From Muriicola marianensis (GTDB taxonomy: Bacteria > Bacteroidota > Bacteroidia > Flavobacteriales > Flavobacteriaceae): a stretch of 64,000 nucleotides of DNA. Both the position numbers and the translations under genes were made by a program. The number at the start of each line of letters is the position of its first letter. Position 1 is the first letter of the stretch. The notes below the pieces were generated by a model. That model saw only the letters and a list, made by a program, of their open reading frames with translations, made no database searches and had not been told where the DNA came from. The stretch covers positions 1,311,227 through 1,375,226 of the forward strand of contig NZ_BMFH01000001.1 of the NCBI RefSeq assembly GCF_014638095.1, read 5' to 3'. Of this stretch, positions 36,024 through 44,378 are shown in pieces.

Positions 36024-37253
36024 CTATAATTCCAGGGCTTTTTTCACATCTCCGTCCATCAGGAGTTCTTCCGGACTCTCGAGGGCTTCTTTGACAGCCA
36101 CCAGGAAACCTACAGATTCCCGACCATCAATGATCCTGTGATCATAGGACAGGGCGACATACATCACCGGGGCAATGGCGATCTCTCCGTTCTTCACCAC
36201 CGGTCTTTCAACAATATTGTGCATCCCCAGTATCCCGCTTTGCGGAGGGTTGATGATGGGCGTCGACAACATGGAACCAAAAACACCCCCATTCGAAATG
36301 GTAAAAGTACCCCCCGTCATCTCATCTACAGTGATCTGTCCTTCACGGGCGCGGATAGCGAGGCGCTTGACCTCGGCTTCAACTCCCCTGAAAGTGAGGT
36401 TTTCTGCATTCCGGATCACAGGGACCATCAGGCCCTTGGGCCCGGAAACAGCTATGCTGATATCGCAAAAGTCGTAAGTGATCATGTCCTTGCCGTCTAT
36501 CATGGAATTCACCGCGGGGAATTCCTGCAGGGCACGGATGACAGCTTTGGTAAAAAAGGACATAAAGCCCAGGCTTACCCCGTGTCTTTCCTTGAATTCT
36601 TCCTTGTATTTGCTCCTGAGTTCGAAGATGGCTGACATGTCGACCTCGTTAAAGGTGGTGAGCATGGCCGTTTCATTCTTGGCAGAGACCAGGCGCTCTG
36701 CAACCTTCCTCCTGAGCATGGAAAGTTTGGTCCGGGTCTCTCCCCTCTTGCCTCCGGTGGGCGTTCCCATAGACGGAACGGCACTGACGGCATCTTCCTT
36801 GGTGATCCTCCCATCCTTACCTGTTCCTTTTACTGAGGAGGCCTGAATACCTTTTTCATCGAGTATCTTCTTAGCTGCCGGAGAGGGCGTGCCGCTTGCA
36901 TAGGTCTTCTTGGTCTCTTCAGGCTGGGATTTCTCAGCAGGCTTTGGCTTCTCTTCCTTCGGCGGTTTTTCAGCTTTGGTTTCTTTGGCTTCCCCACCCT
37001 TTCCTTCGGGTTTGGGAGCATCCGTATCAATCAGGCAAACCACCTCCCCAACAGCTACGGCATCGCCTTCCTCTGCTTTCAGGGTGATCACCCCGCTTTC
37101 CTCAGCCGGCAGTTCCAGGGTTGCCTTGTCCGAATCCACCTCGGCTATAGCCTGATCCTTTTCGACATAATCCCCATCCTTGACCAGCCATTCAGCGATC
37201 TCAACCTCCGTTATGGATTCTCCCGGAGAGGGAACTTTCATTTCTAATATCAT
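36024..37253 (-). CDS. odhB: 2-oxoglutarate dehydrogenase E2, dihydrolipoyl succinyltransferase
   Basis: This TCA-cycle enzyme core transfers succinyl from lipoate to CoA. The 409-residue protein has an N-terminal lipoyl domain with Lys43 in EVDSDKATLELP, an Ala/Pro/Lys/Glu-rich linker, an E1/E3-binding domain (ASGTPSPAAKKILDEKGI...GKDGRITKEDA) and the catalytic domain ending in ALSYDHRIIDGRESVGFL, with the active-site His and Asp. It is downstream of odhA, separated by an M23-type peptidase gene. No E3 gene (lpd) lies nearby. Confidence 0.97.
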   Translation of the reverse strand: MILEMKVPSPGESITEVEIAEWLVKDGDYVEKDQAIAEVDSDKATLELPAEESGVITLKAEEGDAVAVGEVVCLIDTDAPKPEGKGGEAKETKAEKPPKEEKPKPAEKSQPEETKKTYASGTPSPAAKKILDEKGIQASSVKGTGKDGRITKEDAVSAVPSMGTPTGGKRGETRTKLSMLRRKVAERLVSAKNETAMLTTFNEVDMSAIFELRSKYKEEFKERHGVSLGFMSFFTKAVIRALQEFPAVNSMIDGKDMITYDFCDISIAVSGPKGLMVPVIRNAENLTFRGVEAEVKRLAIRAREGQITVDEMTGGTFTISNGGVFGSMLSTPIINPPQSGILGMHNIVERPVVKNGEIAIAPVMYVALSYDHRIIDGRESVGFLVAVKEALESPEELLMDGDVKKALEL

Positions 37254-37276
37254 GGTCTTGCTTTTGTATGTATGCG

Positions 37277-38245
37277 TTATTCCAAATTTCTGATAAAATC
37301 TTCTTTTACCGGTAGATAATCGGTATTTATTTCGCCATTGACATAAATCTGGTCAAAATACAGCCTGGCGCCCGTCGCCTCCTCCTCTTCCAGGGTATTC
37401 TGAAGACTCAGGTGTAAATGGGGCTCGGTGGTATTGCCCGAATTCCCGCATAGGGCCAGAAGTTCACCCTGTTGCACGTCCTGCCCTTCCTCCACCACAA
37501 TGGAGTCGAGCATAAGGTGGGCCAACACAATGTATTCCTCGTTATCGGTTCGCAAAATGATGTGATTACCCGCGTGTTGTACCGGGTTGACCTCACCGGG
37601 GACATTATCTGCTATCCCATTCACCACTCTCACGACCCTCGCCGCGCAGGGGGCGATGATCTCCTTCCCGAAAATAAAATAACTGTTATTGTCCTTTGGG
37701 TCGCCCTGATAGGAACTCCCATCTGCTTCCATAAGTATATCATAGGCGTACTGTTGAGAGATCTCAGCCAAGTGGTAATTCTGTTCGAGCGTAGTTCCTC
37801 CCCAGTATACGAATACCTCTTCCTGCAAGGGAATGATCATTTTGGTGGTATTTCTTTCCAGGACGGGGATCCCAATAGGTCTGGCAGGGGCAATGTAGAA
37901 CCCGACGATCCTGTTGTTCTGCCCGCTGATGGTCAGCATCAGGTTGGTCAGGGCCCGGTCAAAAAGGGTGCGGTACACATGCGCTCCTCTTTGAAAGCCG
38001 ATAAATTCCCATTCTTTGATATTCCCCATGATCCTGTTGACGTTATCAGTAAAGAACTTGCGGTTCTCCTCCTGTGTGATCGCCTTCTGCATGTTCTCAT
38101 CGTACAGCCGATAGATGCCCTGATAATCCTGGGCATTATACAGGCTGGCGATCTGTGAGATCATGTTGGAATACTGGGGCAGCTCGGTTTGGGAAAAAGC
38201 AAATCCGGAAACGAGCATCAAAAGAAGGAGTATCCTTATACGCAT
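37277..38245 (-). CDS. M23 family metallopeptidase (LytM-like)
   Basis: The 322-residue protein has a Sec signal peptide (residues 1-18, ending GFAFSQ), an N-terminal domain with a ketosteroid-isomerase-like helical part (about 25-125) and a C-terminal LytM/peptidase-M23 domain (about 165-300). The latter contains QQYAYDILMEADGSSYQG, VLAHLMLDSIVVEEGQDVQQGE (cut for length) and GNSGNTTEPHLHLS with the HxH metal site. It is expected to act on peptidoglycan cross-links or related substrates. Unusually it sits between odhA (3 bp) and odhB (23 bp), all minus strand. Confidence 0.85.
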   Translation of the reverse strand: MRIRILLLLMLVSGFAFSQTELPQYSNMISQIASLYNAQDYQGIYRLYDENMQKAITQEENRKFFTDNVNRIMGNIKEWEFIGFQRGAHVYRTLFDRALTNLMLTISGQNNRIVGFYIAPARPIGIPVLERNTTKMIIPLQEEVFVYWGGTTLEQNYHLAEISQQYAYDILMEADGSSYQGDPKDNNSYFIFGKEIIAPCAARVVRVVNGIADNVPGEVNPVQHAGNHIILRTDNEEYIVLAHLMLDSIVVEEGQDVQQGELLALCGNSGNTTEPHLHLSLQNTLEEEEATGARLYFDQIYVNGEINTDYLPVKEDFIRNLE

Positions 38246-38248
38246 GGA

Positions 38249-41053
38249 TCAGTTTTTCGTCGCAGGTCGGGTCATATTATCCTTGGTCTTGTCAAAGACG
38301 TAATCGATTACCTGCTGGTGCCTCAGTTTGGACCTCACCGAACTTCCGGCCGCCGGGGCAGCATAGATTCTCCTGGAGGCGACCCTAAAGGTCCGCGCTT
38401 CCTCAAAATGCATGAGAAGATGGGCCCATGCCCCCATATTCCTGGGCTCTTCCTGTGCCCAGACCACTTCCTCGGCCTTTTTGTATTTGGCTATGATCTC
38501 CCTCATCTGTTCTGCCGGCAGGGGAAACAGCTGTTCAACCCTGACCAGTGCCACATCCTCCCTGCCGAGTTCCTCTCTGGCCGCCAGGAGGTCGTAGTAG
38601 AATTTCCCCGTACAGAAGACAAGGGACTTCACTTTGTCTGCCTTCACCGATTGATCATCAATTACCTCCATAAACCTGCCATCGGTCATTTCGCTTACGG
38701 ACGATACGGCCCTGGGATGCCTCAACAAGCTCTTGGGAGTAAATACGATCAGGGGTTTCCTGAAATTGCTTTTCATCTGGCGCCTTAGCAAATGGAACAT
38801 ATTGGCCGGGGTGGTCACATCGGCCACGTACATATTGTCCCGGGCGCACAACTGGAGATATCTTTCCATCCTGGCAGAGGAGTGTTCTGCTCCCTGCCCC
38901 TCGTATCCGTGAGGCAGGAACATGACCAATCCGTTCTGCAACTTCCATTTGTCTTCGGCTGCCGAGATATACTGATCTATCATGATCTGGGCCCCGTTGC
39001 TGAAATCCCCGAACTGGGCCTCCCATATTGTCAGGGTATTCGGGCTCGCCATGGCATAGCCATAATCGAAGCCCAGCACCCCGTATTCTGACAGAAGGGA
39101 ATTGTAGATCTGAAATTCACCCTGGTTCTCAGCGATGTGATTTAAGAGCATGACCTCCTCTTCACTCTCTTCAACCTTCATGACCGCGTGCCGGTGTGAG
39201 AAGGTACCCCTTTCCACGTCCTGCCCGCTCATCCGGACCCCAAACCCTTCCTGCAAGAGGGAACCGTAGGCGAGTAACTCTCCCATCGCCCAGTCGAGTT
39301 TATCGGTCTCAAAATACATGCTCTTCCGGTCGCTGACGAGTTTCTCAACTTTCCTCAGGAATTTCTTTCCTTCAGGCAGAGTGGTAATGGTCTCAGCTAT
39401 GGTATCGAGTTTCTTTCTGTCATAGGTTGTATCTACGGGATCCATCATTTCCCATTCCCGTACATTCTGGAACCCACTCCACTCATCCGCCATAAATGGG
39501 GTGATCTCTGTCTTTTCCTCTTTTCTGGAATCCTCGAGTTCTTCTTCCAGGGTGCCTTTGTACTCTTCTTCGAGCTGACGCACATAATCCTTGTCGATGA
39601 CTCCTTCAGTCATCAATTTCTCCGCATAGATATCCCTCGGGTTCGGGTGTTTGGCGATGGCCTTATAGAGCTTTGGTTGGGTAAATCTGGGCTCATCCCC
39701 TTCATTGTGCCCGTACTTCCGGTATCCTAGCAGATCGAGGAACACATCCCGCTGAAATCGCATGCGGTATTCCAAAGCAAATAAGGAAGCGTGCACTACG
39801 CTTTCCACATCGTCTGCATTGACGTGGAGGACCGGACTCAGGGTAACTTTTCCCACATCCGTACAATAGGTAGAGGAACGGCCGTCGAGATAATTCGTCG
39901 TAAAGCCGATCTGGTTATTGACGACAATATGGATCGTCCCGTTAGTTCTGTACCCGTCGAGGTCTGCCATCTGCACCACCTCGTAGGCAATCCCCTGTCC
40001 GGCGATGGCTGCATCCCCGTGAACGACAATGGGCAGCACCTTGGAGAAGTCCTCCGGAAAATGCGCGTCCTGTTTGGCCCGGGTGATCCCTTCTACCACC
40101 GCTCCCACTGTTTCCAGGTGAGAGGGGTTGGGGGCGATGTTCATATTGATCTTGTTGCCGTTCTCTGTGGTTCTTTCAGAGGTCCACCCAAGGTGGTATT
40201 TCACGTCCCCGTCAAAGATCTCCTGTTCGTAATCCTTCCCGTCGAACTCGCTGAAAATGTCCTTGGGCGCCTTCCCGAAGATGTTGGTCAGCACATTGAG
40301 CCTTCCCCTGTGAGCCATCCCCATGACGAATTGTTTTACTCCCATCCGGGCTGCCCTTTCAACGATGGTGTCTACCGCCGGGATGAGGGACTCGTTCCCT
40401 TCCAGGGAGAATCTTTTCTGCCCCACGTATTTGGTGTGCAGGAAACCCTCAAAGGAGACGGCCTGGTTGAGTTTTTTAAGGATGTGTTTTTTTTGATCGG
40501 AGCTGAAGTCCGGGTGATTATTGTTTCGGTTCAGCCAAGCCTGGATCCATTCTACCCTTTCGGGACTCCTTATGTACATGTATTCCACCCCTATGGAATC
40601 ACAGTAGATCTGCTCCAGGTGAGCGATGATATTCCTGAGGGTATTTGAACCTAACCCTATGATCTCGCCGGCATTGAAAACAGTGTCGAGGTCGGCTTCC
40701 GTCAGGCCAAAATTCTCAATATCCAGGGTGGGGGAATACTTCCTCCTTTCCCTTACCGGGTTAGTCTTGGTGAAAAGGTGACCCCTGCTTCGGTATCCGT
40801 CGATCAGGCGGACGACCTGAAATTCCTTTTGCAATGTCTCCGGGATCTCCACAGCATGGCCGTTAGACAGAGTTGCTGTCCCGGATTGAGTATCGATACC
40901 GACTTCATCCAGCGCGCTCTCCATCCCGAAATCAAATCCCTGGAAGAAAGCCCTCCAACTGGGTTCCACACTATCCGGGTGAGTGAGGTACTTGTCGTAC
41001 ATCTCTGCAAAAAAGGAAGTATGAGCAGCGTTTAGAAAGGAATATTTGTCCAT
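38249..41053 (-). CDS. odhA: 2-oxoglutarate dehydrogenase E1 component
   Basis: This thiamine diphosphate-dependent enzyme decarboxylates 2-oxoglutarate and passes succinyl to the E2 lipoate. The 934-residue protein begins with the E1o-type tail SFLNAAHTSFFAEMYDKYLT and continues with MGMAHRGRLNVLTNIFGK, HGDAAIAGQGIAYE and the diphosphate-binding DVFLDLLGYRKYGHNEGDEP, then the transketolase-like domain (FLPHGYEGQGAEHSSARMER) and the C-terminal domain (VWAQEEPRNMGAW). It is the first gene of odhA-M23-odhB. Confidence 0.97.
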   Translation of the reverse strand: MDKYSFLNAAHTSFFAEMYDKYLTHPDSVEPSWRAFFQGFDFGMESALDEVGIDTQSGTATLSNGHAVEIPETLQKEFQVVRLIDGYRSRGHLFTKTNPVRERRKYSPTLDIENFGLTEADLDTVFNAGEIIGLGSNTLRNIIAHLEQIYCDSIGVEYMYIRSPERVEWIQAWLNRNNNHPDFSSDQKKHILKKLNQAVSFEGFLHTKYVGQKRFSLEGNESLIPAVDTIVERAARMGVKQFVMGMAHRGRLNVLTNIFGKAPKDIFSEFDGKDYEQEIFDGDVKYHLGWTSERTTENGNKINMNIAPNPSHLETVGAVVEGITRAKQDAHFPEDFSKVLPIVVHGDAAIAGQGIAYEVVQMADLDGYRTNGTIHIVVNNQIGFTTNYLDGRSSTYCTDVGKVTLSPVLHVNADDVESVVHASLFALEYRMRFQRDVFLDLLGYRKYGHNEGDEPRFTQPKLYKAIAKHPNPRDIYAEKLMTEGVIDKDYVRQLEEEYKGTLEEELEDSRKEEKTEITPFMADEWSGFQNVREWEMMDPVDTTYDRKKLDTIAETITTLPEGKKFLRKVEKLVSDRKSMYFETDKLDWAMGELLAYGSLLQEGFGVRMSGQDVERGTFSHRHAVMKVEESEEEVMLLNHIAENQGEFQIYNSLLSEYGVLGFDYGYAMASPNTLTIWEAQFGDFSNGAQIMIDQYISAAEDKWKLQNGLVMFLPHGYEGQGAEHSSARMERYLQLCARDNMYVADVTTPANMFHLLRRQMKSNFRKPLIVFTPKSLLRHPRAVSSVSEMTDGRFMEVIDDQSVKADKVKSLVFCTGKFYYDLLAAREELGREDVALVRVEQLFPLPAEQMREIIAKYKKAEEVVWAQEEPRNMGAWAHLLMHFEEARTFRVASRRIYAAPAAGSSVRSKLRHQQVIDYVFDKTKDNMTRPATKN

Positions 41054-41088
41054 ATATTCAGGTGGTCTTAACCGTTTGAAAAATTTAT

Positions 41089-41096
41089 CAAAAATA
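41089..41096 (-). promoter_or_regulatory. possible -7 element for odhA
   Basis: On the minus strand TATTTTTG matches TAnnTTTG and lies 36 bp upstream of the odhA start. No clear -33 element. Confidence 0.4.
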
Positions 41097-41153
41097 CAAT
41101 ATTTAATACTATTTACAGGGATGTCCCGTTCTAATATTTGCTAAGTCGAATCC

Positions 41154-41687
41154 ATGACCCACTGTCGGAAAATAAGAAGATCTGTTTTTATAATTGCCTT
41201 CATCCTGGCAACTGTTCCGATGTGTCTCAACGCCCAGGGAATTCCTTCCGGCAGCCCTTTTTGGAGCAAGGTGAGATTTGGAGGCGCCATCGGACTCGGT
41301 TTTGGCAACAATTCATTTAATTTCATCGCCTCCCCCGCAGCCATTTACCCCGTGAATCCTTACGTGGCTCTGGGTACGAATGTCAGTTTCTCCTATGCCA
41401 AATTCGGGGAAGACAGATTCACAGCTTATGGGGCGGGTGCTTTGGCCTATTTCACTCCGGTAAGGGGGCTTCAACTATCTTCCGAGTTTGAACAATTACG
41501 CGTACACCGGAGGTTTCAGTTCAACGCCGTGCCCGTGGAGGAAGATTACTGGTTACCCATGCTTTTTCTCGGGATAGGCTACAATTCGGGGCCCGTCACG
41601 TTTGGGATTCGTTACGATATCCTGTACGATGAGGATAAAAGTATCTATGCCGATCCCTGGATCCCCTTTATCAGGGTCTTCTTTTAA
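41154..41687 (+). CDS. small outer-membrane beta-barrel protein, unknown function
   Basis: The 177-residue protein has a signal peptide (residues 1 to about 27, ending CLNAQG) and a repeated pattern of alternating hydrophobic and glycine/aromatic residues (VRFGGAIGLGFGNNSFNF, VALGTNVSFSYAKFGEDRF, LFLGIGYNSGPVTFGIRYDILYD) ending in a terminal phenylalanine (IPFIRVFF). This fits a porin-like or OmpW/OmpA-like eight-stranded barrel. It is divergent from odhA. I recall that homologs beside odhA are sometimes named alpha-ketoglutarate decarboxylase; nothing in this sequence supports that name. Confidence 0.75.
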   Translation: MTHCRKIRRSVFIIAFILATVPMCLNAQGIPSGSPFWSKVRFGGAIGLGFGNNSFNFIASPAAIYPVNPYVALGTNVSFSYAKFGEDRFTAYGAGALAYFTPVRGLQLSSEFEQLRVHRRFQFNAVPVEEDYWLPMLFLGIGYNSGPVTFGIRYDILYDEDKSIYADPWIPFIRVFF

Positions 41688-41691
41688 GATT

Positions 41692-42063
41692 TTACGAATT
41701 TCCTCCCCCGTAAGAATCCTTAAACCACACCTTTTGCCACTCTCTTTTCAGGATGAGATATGCAGCTTCATCGGCCATATCTGCAGCGTCCTTGATGTCT
41801 CCCTCGGAAAATGACTTTTCAGGCACGTCGATGATGTACAAAAGGTTGAGATACTCCGGGAACTGTTCCATCAGCAAGACATAGATCTTTTCCCTGAGCA
41901 GGGAGGTGAGTTCGATGGGGGTTACATCCTCCCGCGGATGGAAAGGGATATTGGCCAGGGCAAAATCCTTTTTTAGCTGAACCAGCAGTTTGTGATACAG
42001 GTCGAGGGAGATAGCCCGTTGCAGTACAGATGCACTATTGATCAGTTCGTCACCCATATTCAA
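41692..42063 (-). CDS. conserved hypothetical protein
   Basis: The 123-residue protein is soluble and mostly helical (LINSASVLQRAISLDLYHKLLVQLKKDFALAN, DVTPIELTSLLREKIYVLLMEQFPEYLNLLYIIDVPE). It ends with helix DEAAYLILKREWQKVWFK and a glycine tail. I do not recognise a named family. It lies 51 bp downstream of galE on the same strand and could be in the DegT-galE transcript. An ATG at 42057 (MGDELINSA) is an alternative start. Confidence 0.65.
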   Translation of the reverse strand: MNMGDELINSASVLQRAISLDLYHKLLVQLKKDFALANIPFHPREDVTPIELTSLLREKIYVLLMEQFPEYLNLLYIIDVPEKSFSEGDIKDAADMADEAAYLILKREWQKVWFKDSYGGGNS

Positions 42064-42114
42064 TATACGAGGAGTTGGCTTCCCTGGGATCTTAGCTCGA
42101 TTTGCAGAAAGAGA

Positions 42115-43131
42115 TCAGGATCTGATCTTCTGCTCCCATTTCCAGGCGGAGCGCATGGCGTCGTCCAGGGTCGACTCTGCTTTCCAGCCCAGCACCCGAT
42201 TGGCCAAAGAAGTATCGGCATACGCCTGAGTAATGTCTCCTGCCCTTCTTCCGACAACCTTGTAATTCAATTTTGTGCCTGAGACCCTTTCAAAACTGTG
42301 GATGACCTCCATCACTGAACTTCCGGTACCGGTACCCACATTAAATACCTCGTAGTTTTCCTCGTTCTTCCCATCCATCAGTCGCTTCAGTGCCACCACA
42401 TGAGCACGGGCCAGATCCACCACGTGGATATAATCCCGTATACAGGTACCGTCTTCAGTGGGATAGTCATCCCCGAAGACAGAAAGTTGTTCTCTGAGCC
42501 CGATCCCGGTCTGGGTTATAAAAGGCACCAGGTTTTGCGGAACCCCCAGGGGCAATTCCCCTATCTCTGCACTGGGGTGTGCTCCCATGGGATTGAAATA
42601 CCTAAGGGAGATGGCCTGTAATTGAGGACACACCCTGCAGGTATCGCGAATGATCTCCTCCCCTATCTGCTTTGTGTTCCCATAAGGCGACTCTGCGGGT
42701 TTTACCGGGGCGTTCTCCGTGATAGGCATTTCATCGGCCTGGCCGTAAACCGTACAGGAAGAGCTGAAAATAAAATGGGCCTTTTTCTTTTGGGTCAGTT
42801 GTTGCAGCAGGTAAACCAGGGTAGTAAGGTTGTTCTCATAATACAACAGAGGTTTTTCCACACTCTCCCCCACGGCTTTAGACGCTGCAAAGTGTATTAC
42901 CCCCGCCACGTCGGAATGTCGATCGAAGAAACTGATCACATCGGCCTTATCTCTCAGGTCCATCTTTTCAAAAAGAGGTCTTTTCCCGGTAATGGCGGTG
43001 ATACCCTCCAGGACCTCCTCCGAAGCATTGGAGCAGTTGTCGATGATCACCACTTCATAGCCTTCCTTTTGTAGTTCAACAACAGTATGCGAGCCTATGA
43101 ACCCAAGGCCTCCGGTTACCAGTATCTTCAT
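42115..43131 (-). CDS. galE: UDP-glucose 4-epimerase
   Basis: This short-chain dehydrogenase interconverts UDP-glucose and UDP-galactose using bound NAD. The 338-residue protein has the Rossmann motif TGGLGFIGSHTV at the N-terminus, the catalytic Ser in FSSSCTVYG and Tyr-x-x-x-Lys in SPYGNTKQIGEE. The segments LRYFNPMGAHPS and IRDYIHVVDLARAHV are family hallmarks. It follows the DegT aminotransferase by 6 bp and shares its transcript. Specificity for other UDP-sugars is possible. Confidence 0.93.
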   Translation of the reverse strand: MKILVTGGLGFIGSHTVVELQKEGYEVVIIDNCSNASEEVLEGITAITGKRPLFEKMDLRDKADVISFFDRHSDVAGVIHFAASKAVGESVEKPLLYYENNLTTLVYLLQQLTQKKKAHFIFSSSCTVYGQADEMPITENAPVKPAESPYGNTKQIGEEIIRDTCRVCPQLQAISLRYFNPMGAHPSAEIGELPLGVPQNLVPFITQTGIGLREQLSVFGDDYPTEDGTCIRDYIHVVDLARAHVVALKRLMDGKNEENYEVFNVGTGTGSSVMEVIHSFERVSGTKLNYKVVGRRAGDITQAYADTSLANRVLGWKAESTLDDAMRSAWKWEQKIRS

Positions 43132-43137
43132 ATCGAT

Positions 43138-44286
43138 TTATATAAAATTCAGGACAGTCGCAGTTATGAATTCGATCTGGTCGTCGTCCAGTTCGGTATG
43201 CATGGGCAAGGAGATCACCTCCTTCACCAGCTGGTTTGTGACCGGAAAATCGGCTTCCCTGTACCGGGGATCCGTATATGCCTTTTGCCTGTGCAATGGG
43301 ATGGGATAGTAGATCCCAAAGGGAATCCCTTTTTCCGACAGGTGGGCAGCCAGGGCATCCCTTTTGCCGTTTGTGATCCTCAGGGTATATTGGTGGAACA
43401 CATGGCAGTCGCATGTAGGACATATCCCGTCGCAATTATTCACCGTTTTAGGAAGGATGAGGGCACTATTCCCTTTAAAAGCCTTGTTGTACTTCCTCGC
43501 AGCTTCCCTCCTTCTGCTGCAATAGTCATCCAGGCGGGGTAATTTAGCCCGAAGGACTGCAGCCTGAATAGAATCCAGGCGGGAGTTCACCCCTATCACA
43601 TCGTGGTGGTACCGCTCGTACATTCCGTGGTTCACGATCCCACGGATGAAATGTGCAAGGTCGTCATCATTCGTAAAGATCGCCCCTCCATCGCCGTAAC
43701 ATCCCAGATTCTTAGATGGGAAAAATGAAGTGGCTGCTACGTGACCCATCGTTCCGGCCATCTTCTTGCTCCCATCCTTGAAAGTATGGGTTGCCCCGAT
43801 GGCCTGGGCGTTATCCTCGATCAGGAAAAGCCCGTTTTCTTCGGCTATGGCTAGGAGTTCGTCCATGGGGGCACACTGGCCGAAGAGATGGACGGGAACG
43901 ATCGCCTTTGTTTTTGGAGTGATCGCTTTTCTTACTGCTTCGGGGTTGATATTAAAGGTCTCGGCATCTACATCCACCAGGACGGGGGTAAGGCCCAAAA
44001 GGGCGATGACCTCCACTGTGGCCGCAAAGGTAAAATCAGCCGTGATCACCTCGTCACCGGGCTTCAGGCCAAGTCCCATCATGGCGATCTGCAGGGCATC
44101 CGTGCCGTTGGCACAGGGAATTACGTGCTTTACGCCCAGGTAGTCTTCCAGTTCTTTTTGAAAACCGTGGACCTCAGGACCGTTGATGAAAGCTGCCGTT
44201 TCCATGACCTGCTGGATGGACTTGTTGACTTCCTCCCGAATGTCTTCGTACTGACCCGTAAGGTCAACCATTTGTATCTTTTTCAT
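43138..44286 (-). CDS. DegT/DnrJ/EryC1 family sugar aminotransferase
   Basis: This PLP-dependent aminotransferase acts on nucleotide-linked keto-sugars in surface-polysaccharide synthesis. The 382-residue protein has the fold-type I core ADFTFAATVEVIALLGLTPV, PVHLFGQCAPMDEL, LIEDNAQAIGA and the PLP-lysine in TSFFPSKNLGCYGDGG. It also has a cysteine cluster, CDGICPTCDCHVFHQ (near residues 288-302). The exact sugar cannot be read from the sequence. It is upstream of galE in the same transcript and divergent from waaA. Confidence 0.88.
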   Translation of the reverse strand: MKKIQMVDLTGQYEDIREEVNKSIQQVMETAAFINGPEVHGFQKELEDYLGVKHVIPCANGTDALQIAMMGLGLKPGDEVITADFTFAATVEVIALLGLTPVLVDVDAETFNINPEAVRKAITPKTKAIVPVHLFGQCAPMDELLAIAEENGLFLIEDNAQAIGATHTFKDGSKKMAGTMGHVAATSFFPSKNLGCYGDGGAIFTNDDDLAHFIRGIVNHGMYERYHHDVIGVNSRLDSIQAAVLRAKLPRLDDYCSRRREAARKYNKAFKGNSALILPKTVNNCDGICPTCDCHVFHQYTLRITNGKRDALAAHLSEKGIPFGIYYPIPLHRQKAYTDPRYREADFPVTNQLVKEVISLPMHTELDDDQIEFITATVLNFI

Positions 44287-44378
44287 GCCTGAATCTATGC
44301 CCGCAATATTACGAAATTACGGAACGGCGACCAATGTAATTCCCTAAAGAAGCTTATTTTAGCGACAAATGAACCCTT

